Counted from the stretch's first letter, positions 1-8,480 are shown. The stretch is 64,000 nt of DNA from Maribacter sp. MMG018 (GCF_018100785.1 NZ_JAGJEC010000005.1:124001-188000); one strand, 5' to 3'. Translations and numbers: made by a program. Notes: generated by a model from the letters alone, not told the origin.

Positions 1-227
1 AGTTAAATGGAGAGATAACGGATGCCGAAGTAGATTCTCTACTGTTAAAGGCGCAAAAAGATATTTTAAGAGAACGACTTTTTAATAAAGACAATTCTGT
101 TAATGCCATGGCTTTGTTGACAGAGGTCGAGGATGAACTTGATCAATCCTTCCGAGACCAGATCTTAGAATCGTTAAAAACAGGTTTTCTTAAAGTTAGG
201 ACTGCTGTCGCGGACCGAAACAACTAA
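1..227 (+). CDS. C-terminal part of an unrecognised protein (5' end outside the window)
   Basis: An open frame enters from the left edge (first full codon at base 3) and ends with TAA at 225-227, giving about 74 residues. The fragment is strongly charged and looks alpha-helical, with no cysteine, signal peptide or membrane segment. I recognise no family. It lies 95 bases upstream of a coiled-coil/beta-barrel envelope protein on the same strand, so the two may share an operon, but a short hairpin (276-286) and a leader element (285-307) lie between them. The coding call rests on frame and composition only. Confidence 0.55.
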   Translation, partial: LNGEITDAEVDSLLLKAQKDILRERLFNKDNSVNAMALLTEVEDELDQSFRDQILESLKTGFLKVRTAVADRNN

Positions 228-284
228 ATCCCTAAAAATCGAAAATTCCCTAAAGCGCTATATTTTAACATAGGGCCAGGGACT

Positions 285-307
285 GGAGTTTTATTCATCA
301 ATCAAAA
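285..307 (+). repeat. Leader element, copy 1 (second copy at 34510-34531)
   Basis: The 23 bases at 285-307 recur at 34510-34531 with only one T fewer. The shared core runs ATTCATCAATCAAAA and is preceded by GGAGTTT. In both places the 5' end of the element is the 3' arm of a hairpin (here CCAG-GGA-CTGG at 276-286). This copy lies in the leader of the envelope protein that starts at 323. Its function is unknown. Confidence 0.5.
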
Positions 308-322
308 TTAAATCAAATTAAA

Positions 323-1405
323 ATGAAAACAATTACGGTATTTGTCCTTGTGGTCTTTACACTCTTCGTAACACATGAAGTGACATCACAAGAAGAGCAT
401 CTAAGTAAAATAGAGTTTTTAAAGGGGCAAAAGGAAAAGATTGCCTTACAGGAAAAAGATGCCCTAAAGCTAGAGGTTGCCAAAATTAACAAACAATTGG
501 AGCGCAATGAGATTTCTGAGGAAGAGGCACAAAAACTTAAGACGGAAGCGGCGCAAAAAAGAGCGTTGAACATTGAAAATAGGTTGGGTATCATTGATAA
601 TCAAATTGCGTTACTAGAAAGAAATGGTGAAGACCCGATGCAATTGGATACCTTAAATTATGCAACTGCCCTAGAGATAGGTTTTGGGGGCAAAGACAGT
701 GAAAATAATAGAATGTTCGGTGTTAGTATCAAGGAGAACCCGAACAGGAAAGATGTAAAATATGATAAAAGAACATATTCCGATCTAGTGGTGGCCCTTG
801 GTTTTAACAATGCGATTATAGATGAGGTTTCATTGAACGATTCGCCCTATAAGATTGGGGGTAGTAGGTTTTTTGAACTTGGATGGCAGTGGCGTACACG
901 GGTTTTTAAAGAATCTAATTTTCTAAGATTAAACTATGGGTTTTCTTTTCAGTTCAATGGTTTAAAGATTAAGGACAATCAATACTTTGTAGTTAATGGA
1001 GATGGAAATGCCGAACTTGAAGAGTTCGACTATGAGTTGGATAAATCAAAATTTAGAATGGACAACCTTGTTTTTCCCGTTCATTTAGAATTTGGCCCGT
1101 CTAAATTGAAAAAGACAGAAAAGACGATTCGGTATTCGCTCACAAACCAGTTTCGTTTTGGTATTGGTGGCTATGGAGGTTTTAATCTAGGAACAAGACA
1201 AAAATTGAAGTACAGTATAGATGGTGAAAAAGTAAAGGATAAAATAAAACGGGATTATAATACGAACGATCTGGTGTATGGGCTAAGTGCCTATGCTGGT
1301 TTTGATGGGGTATTATTGTATATGAAATATGATCTGAATACTATTTTTAACAACGCTCCCGTTGATCAACGAAACATTTCTATAGGTCTTAGGTTCGATT
1401 TGTAG
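323..1405 (+). CDS. Secreted coiled-coil / outer-membrane beta-barrel-like protein
   Basis: 360 residues. A hydrophobic signal peptide (about 1-23, ending VTSQ) is followed by a charged region rich in Lys, Glu and Gln (about 24-100) with heptad character, so probably a coiled coil. From about 110 to the end there are alternating hydrophobic/polar stretches rich in Gly and aromatic residues, and the protein ends in Phe-Asp-Leu, as expected for an outer-membrane barrel. I infer an envelope protein with a periplasmic helical arm and a barrel, and I cannot name a family or ligand. The ATG at 323 directly precedes the signal peptide. A hairpin terminator follows at 1430. Confidence 0.6.
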   Translation: MKTITVFVLVVFTLFVTHEVTSQEEHLSKIEFLKGQKEKIALQEKDALKLEVAKINKQLERNEISEEEAQKLKTEAAQKRALNIENRLGIIDNQIALLERNGEDPMQLDTLNYATALEIGFGGKDSENNRMFGVSIKENPNRKDVKYDKRTYSDLVVALGFNNAIIDEVSLNDSPYKIGGSRFFELGWQWRTRVFKESNFLRLNYGFSFQFNGLKIKDNQYFVVNGDGNAELEEFDYELDKSKFRMDNLVFPVHLEFGPSKLKKTEKTIRYSLTNQFRFGIGGYGGFNLGTRQKLKYSIDGEKVKDKIKRDYNTNDLVYGLSAYAGFDGVLLYMKYDLNTIFNNAPVDQRNISIGLRFDL

Positions 1406-1429
1406 AGAGAATTAGCTACTTATTTCAGA

Positions 1430-1463
1430 AAAGGGTACATGGTAAGATATGTACCTTTTTTTA
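1430..1463 (+). terminator. Rho-independent terminator after the beta-barrel protein
   Basis: An 11-base-pair stem (AAAGGGTACAT at 1430-1440 with ATGTACCTTTT from 1449, one G-T pair) encloses an 8-base loop and runs into a stretch of T. It overlaps the last codons of the convergent zinc-ribbon gene. Confidence 0.8.
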
Positions 1464-1703
1464 TTGCTCTATGGCCGATTTGATATCAGCGGTAAATTCA
1501 TCTTCAAAAAATACTCCTTTGCAATGGCTACAGGTAGCTATTTTGTGGGAGGAAATTTTAAAAAGCTTGATCCAGAAAAGATGGAAGTAGTTAGAGGAAA
1601 TAGAAAGGCTGAGTGTCCCTAATTGATGGCAGTAGGGGCAGGGGGTATTTGTCAATTGCCTAATTTCTGGTTTCCCGGGTCGCGTTCCAAAGAAAAGAAT
1701 CAT
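1461..1703 (-). CDS. Small zinc-ribbon protein
   Basis: 80 residues. Two knuckles, CPYC (about 22-25) and CSHC (about 58-61), flank a segment with aromatic residues and a HLFW motif, the pattern of the bacterial zinc-ribbon family often listed as zinc_ribbon_15. There is no signal peptide. It is a short paralogue of the protein at 24570-25175, which shares the start MI-F-GT, the two knuckles and the H-x-FWI motif but carries an added membrane segment. Function is unknown; a single zinc site used for protein or RNA contact is a guess. The gene stands alone between the terminator at 1430 and dnaG, which is transcribed the other way. Confidence 0.7.
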   Translation of the reverse strand: MILFFGTRPGKPEIRQLTNTPCPYCHQLGTLSLSISSNYFHLFWIKLFKISSHKIATCSHCKGVFFEDEFTADIKSAIEQ

Positions 1704-1780
1704 ATTTTGCTCTTATTTATTCCAAAAGTAATAATTTTAGAGGCTTCTCATACGTGTAGATTATTGTTCGGAAAAGATAA

Positions 1781-3760
1781 ATGATAGCAAAGAGCACCAT
1801 AGATAAAGTATATGAAACCGCCCGTTTAGAAGAGGTGATCGGTGATTTTGTACAATTAAAGAAATCGGGGTCTAATTTTAAGGGTTTGAGCCCTTTTAGC
1901 GATGAGCGGACACCTAGCTTTATGGTGTCGCCCGTAAAGCAGATATGGAAAGATTTTAGTAGTGGTAAAGGGGGAAATGTGGTGGCTTTTTTAATGGAGC
2001 ACGAACATTATACTTATCCTGAGGCTATTAAATACCTCGCAAAAAAATATAATATAGAAGTAGAGGAAACCGAGCAATCCAGTGAGCAAAAAGAGCAGGC
2101 GAACGAGCGCGAGAGCATGTACTTGGTATCGGAGTATGCCCAAAAATATTTTAAAAGAATACTGTGGGAATCGGAGCTGGGCAAAGCAATAGGTCTAAGT
2201 TATTTTAAAGAGCGGGGCTTTACGGAGGAAACCATACAAAAATTTGGCCTAGGGTATTGTTTGGATCAATGGGATGGTTTTACAACGACGGCATTGGACG
2301 ATGGTTATAAACTGGACTATTTACAGAAAACCGGTCTTACCATTGTTAAAGAGGATACAAATAATCCCAATAACCCCAGAAAATTCGATAGGTTTAAGGG
2401 GAGGGTCATGTTTCCGATACACTCGCTAAGTGGAAGGGTATTGGGCTTTGGGGGCCGAATTCTTACCAATGATAAAAAAGCGGCCAAGTACTTAAACTCC
2501 CCAGAAAGTGATATTTACCATAAGAGCAAAGTGTTATATGGTATTTATTATGCCAAACAGGCAATAGCAAAAGAGGACAATTGTTACTTGGTGGAAGGGT
2601 ATACCGATGTGATCCAATTTTATCAAAGAGGTATACATAATGTTGTTTCGTCTAGTGGAACGGCATTGACACCAGAGCAAATTCGTTTGATCAATAGGCT
2701 TACCAAAAATATTACGGTTTTGTTCGATGGCGATGCCGCCGGACTAAGGGCTTCGTTAAGGGGGATAGATTTAATTCTGGAACAGGGCATGAACGTACGT
2801 GTCTGTACTTTTCCAGAAGGTGAAGACCCTGATAGTTTCGCAAAGAACAACGATTTGGAAGAGGTGCAAGAATACCTCAATAACAATGCGAAGGATTTTA
2901 TTCAGTTCAAGGCATCGTTGTTGGTTAAGGAAGCCTCTGATGATCCTATAAAAAGGGCCGATACCGTTAGAGATATAGTAAACAGTATTTCTAAGATACC
3001 GGATCGTATCAAGAAAGAAATCTATATACAGGAATGTGCTCAGATAATGAACGTTTCTGAAAACGTTCTGTTTAGCACCTTGGCCCAAATAAATAAAAAG
3101 GGTACGGCCGATGCCGTTAAAAAAGAAAAGCAAGAGCAAAAAGCTTTTGATGTTGTACGTAGCGAGCCGGTAGAGAAAAAAGTAGATGTTCAGTTTGAAC
3201 TGGAACGAAAAATTATAGAAAGCCTGTTGCTCTATGGGGACCAGAAAGAAGAGTTTGAGGATTTGGTGCTTAAAGAAAACGATAAGGGAGAATTGGTTTT
3301 AGAGCCAGAGTCTTTGGAAATTAAGGTGTATGAAAAAATATATCTTGATTTGCAGGAAGATGAGATAGAATTGGCAAATGAAAATTTCAGAAATGTCTAT
3401 TATAAGCTTATAGAGGCTCTCAATGAGGCCGAAGAGTTTACGGTAAGTAATTTTATAGCGGGGCTTGATCAAGAAATGGCAAACGAGGTGTCTTCCATTT
3501 TAATGGAGGAAGAGCGGTATGCCTTACATAATTGGGAAAGGAAGGATATTTATCCGAAGCCGAAAGAAGTAGGTATTGCTCAACTTGTAAGTGAAACAAT
3601 TTTGACCTTGAGATGCTATTTGATAAAAAAACGAATGGAGAGTTTGCAGAAAGAAACAACCCAAACAGATAAAGATAACCGTGATATATTGGAAGAAATA
3701 ATGAACTACTTACAGCTGAACAAGTTGTTGAACAAAAAACTAAACAGGGTTTTGTCTTAA
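1781..3760 (+). CDS. dnaG: DNA primase DnaG, without zinc ligands in its N-terminal domain
   Basis: 659 residues. DnaG makes the RNA primers for replication together with the DnaB helicase. The N-terminal domain (about 1-95) keeps the primase fold signature (TPSF, GKGG, FLMEHE), but the four usual ligands of the CHC2 zinc site are replaced: S37 and S40 stand where Cys and His are expected, and D58 and S61 where the two Cys are expected. The TOPRIM core follows, with the EGYTDV motif near residue 270 and LFDGDAAG near 314. The rest is the helicase-binding C-terminal region. ATG 1781 fits the family start. The gene ends just before a bidirectional terminator. Loss of the zinc site does not look like decay, because the rest is intact. 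Confidence 0.96.
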   Translation: MIAKSTIDKVYETARLEEVIGDFVQLKKSGSNFKGLSPFSDERTPSFMVSPVKQIWKDFSSGKGGNVVAFLMEHEHYTYPEAIKYLAKKYNIEVEETEQSSEQKEQANERESMYLVSEYAQKYFKRILWESELGKAIGLSYFKERGFTEETIQKFGLGYCLDQWDGFTTTALDDGYKLDYLQKTGLTIVKEDTNNPNNPRKFDRFKGRVMFPIHSLSGRVLGFGGRILTNDKKAAKYLNSPESDIYHKSKVLYGIYYAKQAIAKEDNCYLVEGYTDVIQFYQRGIHNVVSSSGTALTPEQIRLINRLTKNITVLFDGDAAGLRASLRGIDLILEQGMNVRVCTFPEGEDPDSFAKNNDLEEVQEYLNNNAKDFIQFKASLLVKEASDDPIKRADTVRDIVNSISKIPDRIKKEIYIQECAQIMNVSENVLFSTLAQINKKGTADAVKKEKQEQKAFDVVRSEPVEKKVDVQFELERKIIESLLLYGDQKEEFEDLVLKENDKGELVLEPESLEIKVYEKIYLDLQEDEIELANENFRNVYYKLIEALNEAEEFTVSNFIAGLDQEMANEVSSILMEEERYALHNWERKDIYPKPKEVGIAQLVSETILTLRCYLIKKRMESLQKETTQTDKDNRDILEEIMNYLQLNKLLNKKLNRVLS

Positions 3761-3780
3761 TAGAAAAGATAGTAAACAAA

Positions 3781-3806
3781 AAAAACCGCTTAATGCGGTT
3801 TTTTTG
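3781..3806. terminator. Bidirectional terminator between dnaG and the response regulator
   Basis: A perfect stem (AAAAACCGC, 3781-3789, with GCGGTTTTT, 3795-3803) encloses a 5-base loop, with A and T runs on either side. It serves dnaG on the plus strand and the regulator at 3827-4456 on the minus strand. Confidence 0.85.
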
Positions 3807-3826
3807 TTTTTTAGAAGAAGGTTGGT

Positions 3827-4456
3827 CTAATAAAGTTCCAGTGCTTTTGCCTGTTGTAAAAGGTCGACCATGTTGTCAACGTTTAGTTTTTTCATTAAAC
3901 GAGCCTTATAGGTACTTACCGTCTTTTCGTTCAGGTTAAGACCTAAGGCAACTTCCTTGTTTCTTTTTCCGCTGGCAAGAAGTTTTAATACCTCTACCTC
4001 TCTTGTAGATAATTTTCTAAAGAACCTTCTTGGTTTTTTGGTGCCTTCGTCAAAAGCAAGTCTTTGTGCCAATTCATTGGTAATGAACATGCTGCCTTCA
4101 CTTACTTTGGTAACTGCAGATATAATATAGTCCACATCAGATGATTTTGACAGATAGCCAAATGCACCTGCCCTAATAGCACTTAGCGCATAAACATCTT
4201 CAGATTGCCCACTGTACATAAGTACCTTTACATCAGGATATTCCTTTTTGATTTTTCGTAGAGCGGCTATTCCGTTTATTTCAGGAATATCCATTTCTAA
4301 CATTACAACATCGGGGGTTATCTTTTCCAGTTTTTTAAAAAGCTCTTCGGTGGTGGATACATCATCTACCAACTCAAAACCTGTTGCGGATTCTAACACA
4401 TTTCTAACTCCCATTCGAATGATAGGATGGTTGTCCGCAATTAAAACTTTTATCAT
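3827..4456 (-). CDS. NarL/FixJ-type response regulator with an atypical receiver domain
   Basis: 209 residues. A receiver domain (about 1-120) is followed by a LuxR-type helix-turn-helix (about 145-209, with LSTREVEVLKLLASG and KTVSTY), so this is a DNA-binding transcription regulator. The receiver departs from the family at key places: the phospho-acceptor Asp is Glu (E54 in MLEMDIPE) and one acidic pocket residue is Asn (D8-N9). Ser82 and Lys104 are kept. Glu at the acceptor site often mimics phosphorylation, so the protein may be always active or controlled without phosphate. No histidine kinase gene lies nearby. ATG 4456 gives a standard start. Targets are unknown. Confidence 0.9.
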   Translation of the reverse strand: MIKVLIADNHPIIRMGVRNVLESATGFELVDDVSTTEELFKKLEKITPDVVMLEMDIPEINGIAALRKIKKEYPDVKVLMYSGQSEDVYALSAIRAGAFGYLSKSSDVDYIISAVTKVSEGSMFITNELAQRLAFDEGTKKPRRFFRKLSTREVEVLKLLASGKRNKEVALGLNLNEKTVSTYKARLMKKLNVDNMVDLLQQAKALELY

Positions 4457-4612
4457 TATATGTTGATTTTCAAGATATTTAAGTCTACAATACTGTAGAA
4501 AACACGTACATGCAATGTAGGACTAAATAATCTAAATTAGAAGTCAAAGATGTATTTTTTTTTCTAAAAAGAGTTAAAATTGATCTGTTTATTCGATTTA
4601 GTTACCTGATTG

Positions 4613-5413
4613 TTAGTTGAGTGGTTGTTTTAACATTTCGGGAACTATGCAAACCGGTATAGGATTCATTTTGTGTTGGTTCATTGAATTGAATCTTGTG
4701 AAGATATCAAATACCTCTTTGTCCCTTCCTGTAAAATCATCTGTTGTTTTTCCTTGGTCTTTCATCTCCATGGCCCATTCCAGTTCGGGGTAAGAAGCGC
4801 CAATTTGGTCTTCATCGGTTCTGTCATCGCCCCAAAGGCCGTCGGTAGGCGCGGCTTTGATGATTTCTTCGTTCACCCCTAGTTTCTTTGCGATTTCGTA
4901 AACCTCTGTTTTCATTAAATCTGCAATGGGACTAAGGTCTACTCCGCCATCTCCGTATTTGGTGTAAAAACCGACACCAAAATCTTCTACCTTGTTACCG
5001 GTACCTGCAACCAAATAGCGGTTTAAGGCCGCGAAATAGTACAAAGTGGTCATGCGCAACCTAGCTCTGGTGTTCGCCAATGACATAAATCTTTCTTCTT
5101 CGTTTTCTACTGTAGGAAAAGAATTCACCAAGCTGTCGAATACAGGTGTAAGGTTTACCGGTTGACGTTTAACGTTCGAAAAGTTTTTCTGTAGCCAGTC
5201 TATATGTCTAGAAGCACGATCCGATTGATTTTCCGCTTGGTGAATGGGCATCTCCAAACAAAGTAGGTCTAGGCCTGTTTTAGCGCATAGGGTAGAAGTG
5301 ACCGCAGAATCTATGCCACCGGACACGCCGATTACGAAACCTTTTTGTTTTGCGTTAACAGCATAGTCCTTTAACCATCCAACAATATGGTCGATTACTT
5401 TTTCCGTTTGCAT
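4613..5413 (-). CDS. nadE: NAD synthetase, ammonia-dependent type
   Basis: 266 residues, the usual size for the single-domain enzyme that converts nicotinate adenine dinucleotide, ATP and ammonia to NAD+. The ATP pyrophosphatase loop SGGIDSA is at residues 31-37, and GTGNKVED and the TKYGDGG segment that bind the deamido-NAD are present. There is no N-terminal nitrilase (glutaminase) domain. The gene is divergent from gldB across about 90 bases. Confidence 0.95.
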   Translation of the reverse strand: MQTEKVIDHIVGWLKDYAVNAKQKGFVIGVSGGIDSAVTSTLCAKTGLDLLCLEMPIHQAENQSDRASRHIDWLQKNFSNVKRQPVNLTPVFDSLVNSFPTVENEEERFMSLANTRARLRMTTLYYFAALNRYLVAGTGNKVEDFGVGFYTKYGDGGVDLSPIADLMKTEVYEIAKKLGVNEEIIKAAPTDGLWGDDRTDEDQIGASYPELEWAMEMKDQGKTTDDFTGRDKEVFDIFTRFNSMNQHKMNPIPVCIVPEMLKQPLN

Positions 5414-5443
5414 ACAAGTATCAAATTATTTGTTTAAATCAAT

Positions 5444-5451
5444 TAACTTTG
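5444..5451 (+). promoter_or_regulatory. Likely -7 element of the gldB-gldC promoter
   Basis: TAACTTTG matches the Bacteroidota -7 consensus TAnnTTTG. It lies 56 bases upstream of the chosen gldB ATG. I see no good -33 element at the right distance. Confidence 0.5.
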
Positions 5452-5506
5452 CCCTAAAAATAAGTTGTCCTTATTTAAAAATAAAATGAATTCGGAAATA
5501 CTTGGT

Positions 5507-6463
5507 ATGAGAAAACCCATTTTTATTGTTTTATCAGTTTTAGCGATTTTTATTGGATGTAAAGACAGCGATAAGGTAGCTGAAGAGGTATCTAAAATTC
5601 CTTTGGAACTGAAAATTTCAAGATTTGACAGGGAATTTGCGGAAGCTAACGAAGATGGTTTGCCGGCATTAAGAAAAAAGTATCCCTACCTTTTTCCTGC
5701 TCCCGACAGTGTTTGGGTCGCAAAAATGAACGACTCTCTTCAAATAGAGCTGTTTCAAGAAGTAGGCAAGACATTTAATAGTTTTGAAGACGAGGAGGAG
5801 TCACTTGAAATGTTGTTCAAGTACATTAAATACTACTTTCCAGAACAAAAAACGCCTAAAATCATAACGGTCACCAATGATGTTGATTATGATAATAGAA
5901 TTATTCTTACCGACACGTTACTATTTATAGGATTGGACAATTATTTAGGTTCCGAACATAAATATTATGGAGGAATTCAGCGATACATAGCCAAATTGTT
6001 AGATCGTAAGTTTATGGTCAGCGACGTAGTGAGTGCATTTGCGAAAAAGGTAGTTCCGAGACCTCGGGACAGAACTTTTTTGGCAAGAATGATCTACTTT
6101 GGTAAAGAGCTGTATATAAAAGATCGTTTAATGCCCAATGCGCCCGATAATATTAAAATAGGCTATTCGGACGATGAAATGGATTGGGCCATTGCGAACG
6201 AGGAGCCTATTTGGAGAAATTTTATTGAGCAAGAGCATTTATATAGTACAAATAGCAAATTAAACCAACGTTTTTTAGATCCTGCACCATTTTCGAAGTT
6301 TGGGCTGGAGCTGGATAACGAATCTCCAGGTTGGTTGGGCAGGTATATTGGTTGGCAAATTGTAAGGGCCTTTATGGAAAATAATGACGTAAGCCTGAAG
6401 CAAATGTTGACGATGTCGGAGGAAGAATTGTTTAAAAAATCTAATTATAAACCAAGAAGCTAA
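5507..6463 (+). CDS. gldB: Gliding motility lipoprotein GldB
   Basis: GldB is needed for flavobacterial gliding. From the ATG at 5507 the protein has a short hydrophobic signal peptide with a lipobox ending FIG-C, so it should be a lipoprotein; about 318 residues follow the GldB pattern (SRFDREFA near the start of the mature part, YFP, then an acidic C-terminal half with GRYIGWQIVRAF). In-frame starts at 5465 (TTG) and 5486 (ATG) would add 14 or 7 residues before the signal peptide; I prefer 5507 because it puts the signal peptide at the N-terminus. The stop codon abuts the gldC ATG, so the pair is translationally coupled. Confidence 0.93.
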   Translation: MRKPIFIVLSVLAIFIGCKDSDKVAEEVSKIPLELKISRFDREFAEANEDGLPALRKKYPYLFPAPDSVWVAKMNDSLQIELFQEVGKTFNSFEDEEESLEMLFKYIKYYFPEQKTPKIITVTNDVDYDNRIILTDTLLFIGLDNYLGSEHKYYGGIQRYIAKLLDRKFMVSDVVSAFAKKVVPRPRDRTFLARMIYFGKELYIKDRLMPNAPDNIKIGYSDDEMDWAIANEEPIWRNFIEQEHLYSTNSKLNQRFLDPAPFSKFGLELDNESPGWLGRYIGWQIVRAFMENNDVSLKQMLTMSEEELFKKSNYKPRS

Positions 6464-6799
6464 ATGGCAGATCTGCATAATTCTGAGATAACCCTAAGGG
6501 TGAGTTTGGATGATAATCGCGTACCTGAAAAACTTTCATGGTCGGCGCAAGACGGTGGTATAGACAACGAAGAGGCAAAAGCCATGTTGCTTTCCGTTTG
6601 GGACAGTAAAAATCAAGAGTCGCTGAAAATCGATTTATGGACAAAGGATATGCCCGTAGATGAGATGAAAACTTTTTTTCACCAAACATTGGTTTCAATG
6701 TCCGATACCTTCATGAGAGCTACGCAAGACGAAAAGATGACGGCAACCATGAAAGATTTTTGTGATTATTTTGCGGAGAAGCTAGAGTTGAAAAAATAG
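6464..6799 (+). CDS. gldC: Gliding motility protein GldC
   Basis: 111 residues, no signal peptide, so cytoplasmic. The sequence follows the GldC family (SEITLRVSLDDN near the start, DLWTKDMPVDEMKTFF in the middle, a Lys-rich end). GldC is reported to support gliding through GldB. The ATG follows the gldB TAA with no gap. The gene is convergent with engB, with only 19 bases between the stop codons. Confidence 0.93.
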   Translation: MADLHNSEITLRVSLDDNRVPEKLSWSAQDGGIDNEEAKAMLLSVWDSKNQESLKIDLWTKDMPVDEMKTFFHQTLVSMSDTFMRATQDEKMTATMKDFCDYFAEKLELKK

Positions 6800-6818
6800 G
6801 GTTTTTTACGGAGGGGTA

Positions 6819-7445
6819 TTATGCCATATTGTTTTTGTTGGCCTCGAAGTACTCTACGTTAATGGCCTCTATGTATTCGAGTACCTCTTCTCTGCCTATT
6901 TTTTTACTGGAAGATGTTACAAAGTGTTGGGGAGCTTCTTCCCAGATGTCTTCCAATAAATGGTTTAAGTAGTTGTCTACCTGTCTTTTAATGGCTTGGG
7001 GCTTAAGTTTGTCCGCTTTTGTGAAAATAATGGCAAAGGGGATTCCATTTTCTCCCATCCATTGCATAAACTCCATGTCTATCGGTTGGGGGTTGTGTCT
7101 AATATCCACAAGTACAAAAGAGCATACAAGTTGCTGCCTTTCTAAGAAATAGTTGGTGATGTATTTTTGAAACGTCTTTTTGTCTTTTTTGGAAACTTTT
7201 GCATAGCCATAGCCGGGCAAATCTACCAAAAACCAATTGCCATTAATCTTAAAATGGTTGATGAGCTGTGTTTTTCCGGGTCTCCCAGATGTTTTGGCCA
7301 AACTTTTACGGTCTGTCAACATATTGATCAAGGAAGATTTGCCTACGTTGGATCTGCCTATGAACGCATACTCCGGAATAGGCTCATTGGGGCATTTGGC
7401 CACATCCGAATTGCTCATTACAAAGTCTGCGGACTTGATCTTCAT
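6819..7445 (-). CDS. engB: Ribosome-biogenesis GTPase EngB (YsxC/YihA)
   Basis: 208 residues, a TrmE-Era-type GTPase required for assembly of the 50S subunit. The P-loop GRSNVGKSS is at 30-38, the switch region GKTQLINHF near 57-65, DLPGYGYA near 75-82 and the guanine motif TKAD near 143. Length is typical. The start lies 10 bases after the stop of the upstream hydrolase on the same strand, so the two are likely co-transcribed. Confidence 0.95.
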   Translation of the reverse strand: MKIKSADFVMSNSDVAKCPNEPIPEYAFIGRSNVGKSSLINMLTDRKSLAKTSGRPGKTQLINHFKINGNWFLVDLPGYGYAKVSKKDKKTFQKYITNYFLERQQLVCSFVLVDIRHNPQPIDMEFMQWMGENGIPFAIIFTKADKLKPQAIKRQVDNYLNHLLEDIWEEAPQHFVTSSSKKIGREEVLEYIEAINVEYFEANKNNMA

Positions 7446-7455
7446 GCCGTTTAAT

Positions 7456-8220
7456 TTAGAAATTACGTTGCTTTAGCCATTCGCTTAAAATGTCATTAAA
7501 CTCATCGGGGTGTTCCATCATTGGTGCATGGCCACATTTCTTGATCCAAAAAAGGTCGGAATCCGGTAACAACTCATGAAAGAGCTCGGCAACATCAGGT
7601 GGTGTAACGGTATCGTCCTCTCCCCAAATAATGCAGGTGGGCGTCTTCATTGTAGGTAGGTCGGTACTCATGTTATGGCGAATGGCGCTTTTTGCGATCG
7701 CCAGTGTTTTAACGAGTTTTATCCTATCGTTGACCGTCGCAAAAACTTCGTCCACAATTTCTTTGGTGGCCACTTCGGGGTCGTAAAAAACATCTTGTGC
7801 TTTTTTCTTTATGAACTCATAGTCCCCACGTTTTGGGTAGCCATCTCCCATGGCGCTTTCATACAGCCCCGAGCTACCTGTAATAACAAGGGCCTTCACC
7901 ATTTCTGGGTATAATTTCGTGTGTAATAATCCAATATGTCCACCTAAGGAATTTCCTAAAAGAATAACATCTTTCAGTCCTTTGTGTTCGATGAATTTTT
8001 TAAGGTATTTAGCAAAATTTTTGACATTTGTCTTGAGCAAGGGCATGTCATAAATCGGAAGTTCCGGAATCAAAACTTTATAGCCATTTTTTGGAAAATA
8101 GTCCAAGACTCCTTGAAAATTACTAAGACCGCCCATTAAGCCATGCAGGATAATAATTGGAGTGCCCTCTCCTTTTTCAATATACTTGAATTTCCCGTCT
8201 TTAATTATTTCTTCCTCCAT
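7456..8220 (-). CDS. Alpha/beta-fold hydrolase
   Basis: 254 residues, no signal peptide. The oxyanion-hole HG is at 26-27, the nucleophile elbow GNSLGG places the catalytic Ser at 91, the acid is probably an Asp in WGEDDTVTP near 200, and the His is in [11 protein letters not shown] near 230. This is the layout of small esterases, peptidases and the dehalogenase-like superfamily; the substrate cannot be told from the sequence. It precedes engB by 10 bases. Its upstream side shares the intergenic region with the mraZ promoter. Confidence 0.88.
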   Translation of the reverse strand: MEEEIIKDGKFKYIEKGEGTPIIILHGLMGGLSNFQGVLDYFPKNGYKVLIPELPIYDMPLLKTNVKNFAKYLKKFIEHKGLKDVILLGNSLGGHIGLLHTKLYPEMVKALVITGSSGLYESAMGDGYPKRGDYEFIKKKAQDVFYDPEVATKEIVDEVFATVNDRIKLVKTLAIAKSAIRHNMSTDLPTMKTPTCIIWGEDDTVTPPDVAELFHELLPDSDLFWIKKCGHAPMMEHPDEFNDILSEWLKQRNF

Positions 8221-8371
8221 TTAATAGGGTACTGATATTTGAGCAAATATAGGCAATTCGATATAATAGGAGCATATCCATGCTGTTTCTTAAGAGCTCA
8301 TTTCACTTTTTTTTAACTGGGTTTTTCGCAAAATCCATTACCGCAGTTTTTCATGTTTGTAGATAGAATTG

Positions 8372-8436
8372 GGGTTAAAAAGTGGTAAAAAATCATTATT
8401 TTATTAACAAAGTGGTGTTTTGTGGTAAAATGTGGT
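8372..8436 (+). promoter_or_regulatory. GTGGT repeat array, probable MraZ operator
   Basis: GTGGT occurs at 8412, 8422 and 8432, exactly 10 bases apart, and again at 8382, three 10-base steps upstream; a weaker GGGTT at 8372 keeps the phase. Known MraZ operators are direct repeats (TGGG-type) with a 10-base period upstream of mraZ. The array ends 12 bases before a -7 element and would cover the -33 region, as expected for autorepression of the dcw cluster. Confidence 0.75.
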
Positions 8437-8447
8437 AATAATATTTA

Positions 8448-8455
8448 TATATTTG
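8448..8455 (+). promoter_or_regulatory. Likely -7 element of the dcw-cluster promoter
   Basis: TATATTTG fits TAnnTTTG exactly and lies 25 bases before the mraZ start codon and just after the GTGGT array. Confidence 0.6.
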
Positions 8456-8480
8456 AGTTGTATAAGAAAGACCATCGATT

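Noticed and set aside
5465..5506. Upstream TTG (5465) and ATG (5486) starts for gldB
   Set aside because: They place a polar stretch before the lipoprotein signal peptide; ATG 5507 gives the standard signal.
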